A model generated the notes under the pieces. It was not told the DNA's origin. It did no database searches and saw nothing but the letters and a program-made list of their open reading frames with translations. 64,000 bases of DNA from Pseudomonadota bacterium (GTDB lineage: Bacteria > Pseudomonadota > Gammaproteobacteria > Acidiferrobacterales > Acidiferrobacteraceae). The DNA lies in contig JAJYQN010000128.1 of assembly GCA_021794595.1 (NCBI GenBank), positions 62,001 through 126,000 on the forward strand. Direction: 5' to 3'. Positions 27,845-35,572 of the stretch are shown here, piece by piece. Position 1 is the stretch's first letter. Each line of letters starts with the position of its first letter. The translations under genes were made by a program, and so were the position numbers.

Positions 27845-30503
27845 AACAGAGACCGAGAATCCTGGGCAGTTGCTGCTGTTGGTGGATGCCTCATCCTATC
27901 TGTACCGGGCGTTTCATGCCATGCCCGATTTGCGCAACACCCGAGGCGAACCGACTGGCGCGGTGTACGGAGTGGTGAACATGCTGCGCAAGTTGCGCTC
28001 CGATTACAAGCCGGCGCGACTGGCCATGGTCTTTGACGCCCCCGGTGGCACGTTTCGCGACGACCTTTATGTCGACTATAAGGCCACGCGCACCGGCATG
28101 CCGGATGACCTGGCCGTCCAAATTCCGCCCCTTAACGAGCTGATCCACGCCCTGGGCGTCCCGATTCTGGCGATCCCGGGTTTCGAGGCCGACGATGTGA
28201 TCGGGACCTTGGCTACGATGGCCTGCGCGCGCGGTTTTCAGGTCGTGATCTCGACCGGCGACAAGGATATGGCGCAACTCGTGGGCCCGCATGTCACCCT
28301 GATCAACACCATGACCGATCAGGCCCTAGACAGCGCCGGCGTACGCGTCCGCTTCGGGGTCCCTCCGGAGCAGATCGTGGATTATCTCGCGATTGTAGGC
28401 GACAAGGTCGATAACGTGCCGGGGATCCCGGGCGCCGGGCCCAAGACCGCGGTTCGCTGGCTCACCACCTATGGCTCGCTCGAGGGACTTTTGGCGCACG
28501 CCCCAGAGATCCCGGGGCGTCTCGGAGAGGTCCTGCGGGCCCATCAAGAACAATTGGCCTTGGCCCGGACGCTTGTGACCATCCGTTGCGATGTGCCCCT
28601 GCCTTTGGGCCTTGAGGACCTCGTGCCCGGGGCCCCCGATCAGGAGGCCTTGCGACGCCTGTACGGTCAGCTCGAGTTCAAGGCCTGGCTTAGGGAATTA
28701 GGCCCTGGCCGCTCCGACCAAAAGTCGCCGGCCGCCGTCCTCGTAACTGAACTGTCCGCACTCAGCGCGCTTGTGCTGCAATGGACGAAGGCCCCGCTTT
28801 TGGCCTTCGATCTGTGGGCCGAGGACGGGGAGATGGCGGCGTGGGTGGTGGGCACGAGCGCATCTTGTGCCCTCATTCCGGTCCAAGAGGGCCTGTTCGC
28901 ATCGCTCAGACCCGCGGATGTGTGGGCGGTCTTGGCCCCCGTATGGGCCGATGCCGGAACGGTCGTAGTCCACGACGTGAAGCGCCTACTGCGCCTTCTC
29001 GGGCCGGGTTCCGGCGCCGCGCCCGGGACCGCCGAGGATGTGATGCTCGCGTCCTACGTGCTAGACAGCGGCGCGCCGAGCCACGATCTCGCCACCTTGG
29101 CGCTCAAATATCTGGGGCGCCCGGTGGCCACCGAGGCCACGGTCCGCGGCCACGGTCGCGAACTGCGTGCACTTGCGGACATCCCCCCGCCCGAAATCCT
29201 CGCGGCGGCGGCGGATACGGTGCAGGGCCTGTGTGAACTGCATGAAGAACTCATGACGCGTCTTGCGAAAGAACCGGGACTTTCCTCGATCTATCGGGAT
29301 ATCGAGCGACCCTTGGCCCCGGTGTTAGCGCGCATCGAGGCCAACGGCGTCCCGATCGATTGCCAGATGTTGAAGGCCCATAGCGCCGAGCTGGCCGAGA
29401 CCCTGAAGACCCTAGAGGCCTCGGCCCATGAGCTCGCTGGAACCGCTTTCAATCTCAATTCTCCCGCTCAGATCCAGCAAATCCTCTTTACCGATCTGAA
29501 GTTGCCCATCAAACGGCGAACGCCCAAAGGCCAGCCCTCGACCGCCGAGGAGACCTTGGCCGAGCTGGCCCTAGATTACCCGCTCCCCCAGCTCATTTTG
29601 GATTATCGCGGGGTCGGCAAGCTCAAAAGCACCTATACCGATAAATTGCCGCTCATGTGTGACCCGCGCACGGGCCGCATCCATACCCACTACCATCAAG
29701 CGGTGGCCGCCACTGGCCGGCTTTCCTCAAGCGACCCCAACCTCCAAAATATCCCGGTGCGTACGCCGGAGGGGCGGCGTATTCGTCAGGCCTTTGTGGC
29801 CGGGCCCGGCAAGCAGATCCTCTCGGCGGACTATTCCCAGATCGAGCTGCGCCTCATGGCCCATTTGTCGGCAGACGAGGGTTTGGTGCGGGCCTTCCGC
29901 GAGGGTCGGGACGTTCACAGGGCTACCGCCGCGGAGGTCTTTGGGGTGGCGTTGGGCGACGTAACGGACGATCAGCGGCGAGCCGCCAAGGCCATCAATT
30001 TCGGCCTCATGTACGGCATGTCGGCCTTTGGGCTCGCGCGCCAGTTGCGCCTCGATCAGGCCCAGGCCCAGGGCTATTGCGACCTCTATTTCAAGCGCTA
30101 TCCCGGCGTTCAGCGCTATATGGAGACCATGCGCGTCCAGGCTCGCGAGCAAGGCTACGTCGAGACCCTGTTCGGGCGCCGACTCTATATCCCCGATATC
30201 AAGGCGAGCCATACCGCTCGTCGCCAGTATGCGGAGCGGACCGCGATCAATGCGCCCTTGCAGGGGACGGCCGCCGACCTCATCAAAATGGCGATGCTGA
30301 CCGTTGACGCCTTTATGGACGAGGCGGGCCTTAAGGCCCGCATGATCATGCAGGTCCACGACGAGCTTGTTTTCGAGGTCCCTGGGGACGAGTTGGTGGC
30401 CCTTCAGGAGGGGGTTGTCGCCCGAATGGAGTCGGTCGCCAGTCTCTCGGTGCCGCTGATCGTCGATTGTGGGATAGGCGCGAATTGGGACGAGGCCCAC
30501 TAG
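27834..30503 (+). CDS. polA: DNA polymerase I, with a degenerate 3'-5' exonuclease domain
   Basis: 889 residues. The 5'-nuclease domain is intact (VDASSYLYRAFHAM, STGDKDMAQLV, GDKVDNVPGIPGAGPKTA), and so is the polymerase domain (SADYSQIELRLMAHLS, AAKAINFGLMYGMSAFGL, MQVHDELVFEV). The middle domain has lost its exonuclease residues: the ExoI motif FDTET reads FDLWA, and the later motifs lack the conserved Asn and Tyr positions. Proofreading by this enzyme is therefore unlikely, as in Taq polymerase. Start GTG 27834 has GTGAGG 5 nt upstream. Terminator at 30613-30647. Confidence 0.96.
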   Translation: MDVITETENPGQLLLLVDASSYLYRAFHAMPDLRNTRGEPTGAVYGVVNMLRKLRSDYKPARLAMVFDAPGGTFRDDLYVDYKATRTGMPDDLAVQIPPLNELIHALGVPILAIPGFEADDVIGTLATMACARGFQVVISTGDKDMAQLVGPHVTLINTMTDQALDSAGVRVRFGVPPEQIVDYLAIVGDKVDNVPGIPGAGPKTAVRWLTTYGSLEGLLAHAPEIPGRLGEVLRAHQEQLALARTLVTIRCDVPLPLGLEDLVPGAPDQEALRRLYGQLEFKAWLRELGPGRSDQKSPAAVLVTELSALSALVLQWTKAPLLAFDLWAEDGEMAAWVVGTSASCALIPVQEGLFASLRPADVWAVLAPVWADAGTVVVHDVKRLLRLLGPGSGAAPGTAEDVMLASYVLDSGAPSHDLATLALKYLGRPVATEATVRGHGRELRALADIPPPEILAAAADTVQGLCELHEELMTRLAKEPGLSSIYRDIERPLAPVLARIEANGVPIDCQMLKAHSAELAETLKTLEASAHELAGTAFNLNSPAQIQQILFTDLKLPIKRRTPKGQPSTAEETLAELALDYPLPQLILDYRGVGKLKSTYTDKLPLMCDPRTGRIHTHYHQAVAATGRLSSSDPNLQNIPVRTPEGRRIRQAFVAGPGKQILSADYSQIELRLMAHLSADEGLVRAFREGRDVHRATAAEVFGVALGDVTDDQRRAAKAINFGLMYGMSAFGLARQLRLDQAQAQGYCDLYFKRYPGVQRYMETMRVQAREQGYVETLFGRRLYIPDIKASHTARRQYAERTAINAPLQGTAADLIKMAMLTVDAFMDEAGLKARMIMQVHDELVFEVPGDELVALQEGVVARMESVASLSVPLIVDCGIGANWDEAH

Positions 30504-30647
30504 GAACTTCTGTGTGGGGCGAGGGTCTACAGGGGTAGGACGATTATGTCCTTTGTCCGCTTCTCCTCCCTGAGCGGGCAACCTGGGTCGCTAGACCTGG
30601 GACCTTGTTGTACCCCGGGCCCCCTCTTTGTGCCCGGGGGTTTTTTT
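30504..30647 (+). ncRNA. Candidate small RNA between polA and engB (Spot 42/ErsA position)
   Basis: The 144 bp from the polA stop to a strong terminator contain small stems (AGGAC/GTCCT around 30538-30553, CCTGGGTC/GACCTGGG around 30582-30601) and an unpaired pyrimidine run, TTCTCCTCCC at 30561-30570, that is complementary to Shine-Dalgarno sequences. E. coli Spot 42 (spf) and Pseudomonas ErsA occupy the same locus between polA and engB. No clear promoter was identified, so it may instead be just the polA 3' UTR. The call rests on synteny and structure, not similarity. Confidence 0.35.
30613..30647 (+). terminator. Rho-independent terminator after polA
   Basis: CCCCGGG (30613-30619) pairs with CCCGGGG (30633-30639), followed by seven T at 30641-30647. 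The clearest intrinsic terminator in the window. Confidence 0.85.
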
Positions 30648-30685
30648 GGCCATTCTCCGTTTTGGGAATGGCGGCCGTGCGGGGC

Positions 30686-31282
30686 CTAAAAGGGTGCTCC
30701 ACCATCCAGTTTCAAGAATCCCAGAATCAGCGCTTGTGCCTCTTCCACCCCTTCTTGGCTATGGGCCGAAAACGGCAAGAAAAAGGCATTGGAAGGCGCG
30801 CTTTTCGCCATCTCACGCGTCTGCTTCGCGCGTTCGCTACGATTGACTTTGTCGGCCTTCGAAAGCAAGACCAGGATCGGGAGATCGGCGCGCTTCACCA
30901 GCAGCGCCCGGTCTTCGGCCTTCAGGCCATGACGGATGTCGGCGAGCAGCACCAAGGCCTGCAGGCTCCGCCGTTCGGACAGGTAGTCGGAGATCAAGGT
31001 CAAAAAGCCCTGGCGTAAGGCCTGTGGCACCTTAGCGTAGCCATAGCCGGGGAGGTCGATGAGGTGGTGACTCGCGTCGAGCGCAAAGACGTTCAGTTGT
31101 TGGGTGCGCCCTGGCGTCTTGCTCACGCGCGCGAGCCCCGCTCGGCCCGTTAACACGTTGAGGGCGCTGGATTTCCCGGCATTGGAGCGGCCGGTGAAGG
31201 CCACTTCGTATCCGGTGTCGGGGGGCAGATCGCGCAGTCGCACGGCTCCGGCTACGAATGCCGCGTCATGCAGACTGGGCAT
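30686..31282 (-). CDS. engB: Ribosome biogenesis GTPase EngB (YihA/YsxC)
   Basis: 198-residue GTPase required for 50S subunit maturation. G1 GRSNAGKS at residues 31-38, G2 threonine in SKTPGRTQQL, G3 DLPGYGYAKV, G4 LSKADKVN and a G5-like PFSA are all visible. Convergent with polA, as in many gammaproteobacteria. Its ATG overlaps the 3' end of rnd by 17 nt. Confidence 0.95.
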   Translation of the reverse strand: MPSLHDAAFVAGAVRLRDLPPDTGYEVAFTGRSNAGKSSALNVLTGRAGLARVSKTPGRTQQLNVFALDASHHLIDLPGYGYAKVPQALRQGFLTLISDYLSERRSLQALVLLADIRHGLKAEDRALLVKRADLPILVLLSKADKVNRSERAKQTREMAKSAPSNAFFLPFSAHSQEGVEEAQALILGFLKLDGGAPF

Positions 31283-32372
31283 GGAGATTCCCCATCTCGG
31301 CCAAGAGCCGGGCGCCTTGCGGCCCTAAGACCTCGGCCCGCCAACCGTGCACCAGGTTTCCTGGCGCCCCCCCTTGCACTATCTCCTTTAAGACCCGCCG
31401 CGAGCAGAGGACCCCGGCCTCTATGGCCAGGGCCTTGGCGCAGGCGTCGACATGGGCCGCGAGTGCCGCATAGAGGCGTTCTTGCTCGGGATCGAGGCGC
31501 GGCAGGGCCCATGGGTGGCGCGGCCTGTCTCCGGCGCTCTCGATGGTTGCCATGACCGCGTCTCCCCAGCGCTCGAGACTCTGGGGATTGAGGCCGCGGT
31601 GGGCGGCGAGCTCGGTGGGACTCTTGGGCGGATGCGCTGCGAGTTCGGCCAGCAGCGCGTCCGGGAGGACCCAGTTACGCGGAAGGTTGGCCTCTTGGGC
31701 CGCGGCCTCGCGCCACACCAAAAGATCCTGAAAAATCGCCTGACCGGCCGGTGACAGGTTGGCGCCTTGGCGGTAGCGATGTACCAGCTGGCCGGGATGA
31801 AAGCGGTAGAGCCCAGGGTCGGTTAAGGCCGCGCAGTCTTCGATAAGCCAGTCCATGCGCCCCAGGCGCACCAGTTCCGACTCCAGTTTGTCGCGTAAGG
31901 GGTCCAGGTAGCGGACATCGTCTTCAGCGTAGGCGAGTTGCCGTTCGCTCAAGGGCCGCAGCGCCCAGTTCGTGCGCGTGGCGTCCTTGTTCAGTTCCAC
32001 CGAAAGCCGTTGCGCCACGAGCTTCGCATACCCGATCTGGTCGGGGTGGCCGACCAGGGCGGCCGCGATCTGGGTATCGAAGAGAGGCTGGGGCAGGTCC
32101 TCGGTTTCTTGTAGCAAGAGCTCGAGGTCCTGACGGCCGGCGTGCACGATCTTCAGGCCTGGTCCCCGCAAGGCCTGCGCGAGGGGCCGGATATCGACCT
32201 TAAGGGGGTCTACCAACACCAAGGCATCGGGAAGTGCCAGCTGCACCAAGCAGAGCTCGGCATAGTAGGTGCGTTCGCGGACGAATTCGGTATCGAGGCC
32301 CACCCATGAGGCCTTTGTCAGGGCGTGGCATAAGGCCTCAAGGGCCTCTTGGTCGATCAGAAGTTCAGTCAT
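31266..32372 (-). CDS. rnd: Ribonuclease D
   Basis: 3'-5' exoribonuclease that trims tRNA 3' ends, 368 residues. DEDD catalytic residues begin with Asp27 and Glu29 (GLDTEFVRERTYYAEL), followed by HAGRQDLELL, LAYAEDDVRYLDPL and a C-terminal HRDC domain. ATG 32372 gives the family-typical start, although no good ribosome site precedes it and the frame is open to ATG 32417. Confidence 0.94.
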   Translation of the reverse strand: MTELLIDQEALEALCHALTKASWVGLDTEFVRERTYYAELCLVQLALPDALVLVDPLKVDIRPLAQALRGPGLKIVHAGRQDLELLLQETEDLPQPLFDTQIAAALVGHPDQIGYAKLVAQRLSVELNKDATRTNWALRPLSERQLAYAEDDVRYLDPLRDKLESELVRLGRMDWLIEDCAALTDPGLYRFHPGQLVHRYRQGANLSPAGQAIFQDLLVWREAAAQEANLPRNWVLPDALLAELAAHPPKSPTELAAHRGLNPQSLERWGDAVMATIESAGDRPRHPWALPRLDPEQERLYAALAAHVDACAKALAIEAGVLCSRRVLKEIVQGGAPGNLVHGWRAEVLGPQGARLLAEMGNLHAQSA

Positions 32373-32402
32373 GAACGGCGCAGTGTAGAGGGATGGGCGG
32401 TT

Positions 32403-32430
32403 TTGTTCCAGCCGCAAAGCAGTTTATTAT
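32403..32430 (+). promoter_or_regulatory. Candidate promoter of the 32482-mpl unit
   Basis: TTGTTC at 32403-32408, 16-bp spacer, TATTAT at 32425-32430. The next ATG (32437) opens a 14-codon frame that stops at 32481, immediately followed by ATG 32482, so the message could be leaderless with a tiny upstream frame. Confidence 0.4.
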
Positions 32431-32481
32431 GCCTGCATGCCTTTGAACCCGCTTTTGCCCCTTGTTCTCGTGCGCCGTTAG

Positions 32482-32982
32482 ATGGCTGCACTTCTCGGGC
32501 TTTTTCTGGACATTAGTTTCTTATCGGGGCGCCCGCAGGACTTGCCGGCCTCCCGCAGTCTGCCGATGGTGACTGGGGTTCTGGCGTTTTTGACGAACTA
32601 TGCGGTGGATACCGGGTTTACCCAGAATGGCCAACGGCTCGATTTCGCGTTAGCACAGACCTCTTTGCTCGGTCTTTGGATAGGGCTTGTCTTGTCGGCG
32701 CGGCGCCTGTGGGTTCGCTACGGACAGACCATGTCGGCGGTATATGGGAGCAATGTCCTGATCAATCTCATTACCTGGCCACTGTCCTTTGGCCGGGGCT
32801 TTGGGGCCTTGGGATCCGAGATCTTGGCGATTGCCCTCGCGGTCTGGTTTGTGGCCATCATCACCAAGATCCTCTGGCATGCCGTCGAACTCCCGCTGGT
32901 CTTGAGCGCCCTGATGAGTTTCACCGGGGTCCTTGTGAGCGGCTGGGTATTGATCACCCTTTTTCCGTTACCACTGAGCTAA
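32482..32982 (+). CDS. Small polytopic membrane protein, unknown
   Basis: 166 residues, about four hydrophobic helices (LPMVTGVLAFLTNYAV, FALAQTSLLGLWIGLVL, ILAIALAVWFVAIITKIL, a C-terminal one), with a basic loop SARRLWVRYGQ. Not recognised. ATG 32482 has no ribosome site but directly follows the stop of a 14-codon frame, suggesting reinitiation. The TAA overlaps the mpl ATG (TAATG), so it is coupled to mpl. Confidence 0.6.
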   Translation: MAALLGLFLDISFLSGRPQDLPASRSLPMVTGVLAFLTNYAVDTGFTQNGQRLDFALAQTSLLGLWIGLVLSARRLWVRYGQTMSAVYGSNVLINLITWPLSFGRGFGALGSEILAIALAVWFVAIITKILWHAVELPLVLSALMSFTGVLVSGWVLITLFPLPLS

Positions 32983-34337
32983 TGCGCATCCATATCCTAG
33001 GAATTGGCGGGACCTTTATGGGTGGCCTGGCCTTGATAGCCAAGGTCGCCGGCTTTCATGTGACGGGCGCCGATCGCGGGCTCTATCCGCCCATGAGCGA
33101 TCAGCTGCTGGCGAGCGGCATCGCGGTGACCGAGGGTTACGCGGGCCTCCCTGATCCGCTCCCCGATCTGGTGGTTATAGGCAACGCCCTCTCGCGGGGT
33201 AATCCGGCCGTCGAGCAGGTTCTCGATCAAGGGCTTCCCTACACATCCGGTCCGCAATGGCTGGCTGAACAGGTCTTGAAGGACAAATTTGTCGTGGCGG
33301 TGGCCGGGACTCATGGCAAGACGACCGTCACGAGCCTGGTTGCCTGGATCCTCGAGGAGGCGGGTCTTAGGCCCGGATTCTTGATCGGTGGCGTCCCGAC
33401 CAATTTCGGGGTCTCGGCGCGCTTGACCGAATCGCGGTTCTTCGTCGTCGAGGCCGATGAGTACGATACCGCCTTTTTTGATAAGCGGGCCAAGTTTGTC
33501 CACTATCGCCCGCGGGTCGCGATCCTCAATAATCTTGAGTTCGATCATGCCGATATCTACCCGGATCTTGCGGCGATCTCCCGGCAATTCCAGCATCTTT
33601 TACGCACGGTGCCGAGTCAAGGGCGGGTCATAGCCAACGGCGCTGACCCGGCCGTGGCCGAGGTTCTGGCAAGCGGGGCCTGGACTCCGGTCGAGTATTT
33701 CTCGCGGGCCGATGGGTGGCAGGCCAAGCCCCTGGCCGCCGACGGCAGTGCTTTTCGGGTGTCGTTTGCGGGTCGGGACTACGGCGAGCTGCGCTGGGGC
33801 CTCTTGGGGCAGCACAATATCGCGAACGCCCTAGCGGCCTTGGGCGCGGCGCGGTTCGCGGGCGTGGCGCCGGAGGTGGCGATTGAGGCCTTGGGCCGCT
33901 TTAGCGGTATCAAGCGGCGGCTCGAGGTCCGGGGTCAGGTGCGGGGGGTCACGGTGTACGATGATTTTGCCCACCACCCCACGGCCATCAAGACGACCCT
34001 CGAGGCGCTCAAGGCCCGGGTCGGCTCGGCGCGGGTGCTGGCGGTGCTCGAGCCGCGCTCCAACACCATGCGCCAAGGCGTCCACCGCGACACGCTTGCG
34101 CCCTCTCTGGATGGGGCGGACGGGGTCTATGTCTATGCGCCAGCCGATATCGGCTGGGACGTGGAGGCCGCGTTTGGTTCCCAGCGTCCCAAGTCCCGCG
34201 TCTATCAAAGCCACGAGACGCTCCTTTCCGACCTCGTCCGCGAGGCGCGCTCGGGCGACCACATCTTGATCATGAGCAACGGCGGCTTTGCCGGCCTCCA
34301 CGGGCGTCTGCTGAAGGCCTTGGAACCTACATCTTGA
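32982..34337 (+). CDS. mpl: UDP-N-acetylmuramate:L-alanyl-gamma-D-glutamyl-meso-diaminopimelate ligase (Mpl)
   Basis: Recycles cell-wall tripeptide by ligating it to UDP-MurNAc. 451 residues of the Mur-ligase fold: MRIHILGIGGTFMGG start, ATP loop AGTHGKTT at 108-115, EADEYDTAFFDKR, NNLEFDHADIY and the Mpl-type YDDFAHHPTAI and EPRSNTMR. The frame extends upstream, but ATG 32982 overlaps the previous stop and matches the family start. It converges on the 34327 gene with an 11-nt overlap. Confidence 0.95.
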   Translation: MRIHILGIGGTFMGGLALIAKVAGFHVTGADRGLYPPMSDQLLASGIAVTEGYAGLPDPLPDLVVIGNALSRGNPAVEQVLDQGLPYTSGPQWLAEQVLKDKFVVAVAGTHGKTTVTSLVAWILEEAGLRPGFLIGGVPTNFGVSARLTESRFFVVEADEYDTAFFDKRAKFVHYRPRVAILNNLEFDHADIYPDLAAISRQFQHLLRTVPSQGRVIANGADPAVAEVLASGAWTPVEYFSRADGWQAKPLAADGSAFRVSFAGRDYGELRWGLLGQHNIANALAALGAARFAGVAPEVAIEALGRFSGIKRRLEVRGQVRGVTVYDDFAHHPTAIKTTLEALKARVGSARVLAVLEPRSNTMRQGVHRDTLAPSLDGADGVYVYAPADIGWDVEAAFGSQRPKSRVYQSHETLLSDLVREARSGDHILIMSNGGFAGLHGRLLKALEPTS

Positions 34338-34818
34338 TTCCGCCGTGGATGTACTGGGAGAAACGCGCGACGTCATTGCTCACGCGCCGAAAGAGGTGAT
34401 CGAGACTAATCACCGCGTGCTCTAACAGATTCACGGCGATATACGGGTGCTCCACCCGCATGCGTTTGTATTTGGCGCGCGACAAGAGCAGAACCCGGGT
34501 GTCGTCGGTTTTGGCGCGCATGCGCGCCGAACGCGGCTTGCGATCGAAGAACGACATCTCGCCCATCAGTTCGCCGTCGGTCATGCGCCCGACCTCGTGT
34601 TCCTCCCCCCCATCGTCGTAATAGAGAGCGACCTCACCTTTCACCACGAAATAGAGCGCTTCGCCTACCTCGCCTATGTCCGCTATGATGGCGTTCTTGC
34701 GAAACTGGACAAGCTCCGTGTACTCAAGGAGTGTCTCAACCTCCTTGATCGTCAGCGATTCGCAAAGATATTGGTGAGTAAGAAACTCCGCTAGCTCAAC
34801 CTTGGATTTTACGGTCAT
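34327..34818 (-). CDS. Cyclic-nucleotide-binding-domain protein without a DNA-binding domain
   Basis: 163 residues: a single CNB beta-roll (GEVGEALYFVVKGEVALYY, GELMGEMSFFDRKPRSARMRA as the phosphate-binding cassette) flanked by helices. No Crp-type helix-turn-helix follows, so it is not a transcription factor by itself. Ligand unknown. ATG 34818 is preferred over 34881 because the family sequence starts near it. Divergent from the dsbA-like gene. Confidence 0.8.
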   Translation of the reverse strand: MTVKSKVELAEFLTHQYLCESLTIKEVETLLEYTELVQFRKNAIIADIGEVGEALYFVVKGEVALYYDDGGEEHEVGRMTDGELMGEMSFFDRKPRSARMRAKTDDTRVLLLSRAKYKRMRVEHPYIAVNLLEHAVISLDHLFRRVSNDVARFSQYIHGGIKM

Positions 34819-34888
34819 ACCTGGTCCCCGCGACGGCGCGCATTTTGGCGGTAGAATAGCCTCTGTCTGCGGGGAACACAAAAGCGGC

Positions 34889-34894
34889 TACAAT
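34889..34894 (+). promoter_or_regulatory. Minus-10 of the dsbA-like gene
   Basis: TACAAT 40 nt upstream of ATG 34935; minus-35 is poor. Confidence 0.4.
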
Positions 34895-34934
34895 AGAGAC
34901 AGTCCCTAATGATGAACACTAAGGAGATGGTGTA

Positions 34935-35570
34935 ATGAGGAGATACTTGGCCCCGGCCCTAGGCGTGCTTTTGGCTCTCACGATGGCGGCAGCCCAAGCG
35001 AATGTGGTCGAGAGCATGGAGTATGTGCGCGTAAGCCCCGCTCAGCCGGTACCACCGGGCCCGAAGATCGAGGTCCAAGAGGTCTTTTGGTACGGTTGTC
35101 CCCACTGCTTTCATCTCCAGCCGGTGCTTAATCGCTGGCTCGCGCATAAGCCCAAGGACGTCGTCTTCTCGCGCCAAGCGGCGGCCATCAGCCCCTATTG
35201 GTTGCCGCAAGCGCGCGCCTTCTTTGCCTTCAAGGACTTAGGCCTCGTGCCCGCGCTTCACGATAAATTCTTTAACGCGATCCACATCCATCATGAGGTT
35301 TTGGATAACGTCGCCACGATCTCGCGGTGGGTGGCAGACCACAGCCGGGTTTCGGCGGCCCGCTTCGCCCAGGTCTACCGCTCCTTTGCCGTGGGTCTTG
35401 CGGTCCGTAAGGCGCGCCAACAGCAAGACGCGGAGGGTATCCACTCGGTCCCGACGTTTATCGTCGACGGGCGCTACCGTACCAACCCGAGCCTGGCCGG
35501 GAGTCGGCGCCAGATGATGCGGGTGGTCGATTACTTGATCCGCAAGGCGCAGCATTTGAAAGGTCGTTGA
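34935..35570 (+). CDS. dsbA: Periplasmic thiol:disulfide oxidoreductase, DsbA family
   Basis: 211 residues. Signal peptide of about 22 residues (MRRYLAPALGVLLALTMAAAQA), then a thioredoxin fold with active site CPHC (Cys55-Cys58) in FWYGCPHCFHL and the cis-proline segment HSVPTFIVDG. Catalyses disulfide formation in exported proteins. AAGGAGATG lies 7 nt before ATG. No DsbB is adjacent. Stop overlaps a TTG that could start the next gene. Confidence 0.92.
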   Translation: MRRYLAPALGVLLALTMAAAQANVVESMEYVRVSPAQPVPPGPKIEVQEVFWYGCPHCFHLQPVLNRWLAHKPKDVVFSRQAAAISPYWLPQARAFFAFKDLGLVPALHDKFFNAIHIHHEVLDNVATISRWVADHSRVSAARFAQVYRSFAVGLAVRKARQQQDAEGIHSVPTFIVDGRYRTNPSLAGSRRQMMRVVDYLIRKAQHLKGR

Positions 35571-35572
35571 CC

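Noticed and set aside
32676-34337. 553-residue version of Mpl starting inside the upstream gene
   Set aside because: The first 102 codons overlap the membrane-protein gene in another frame; ATG 32982 fits the family start.
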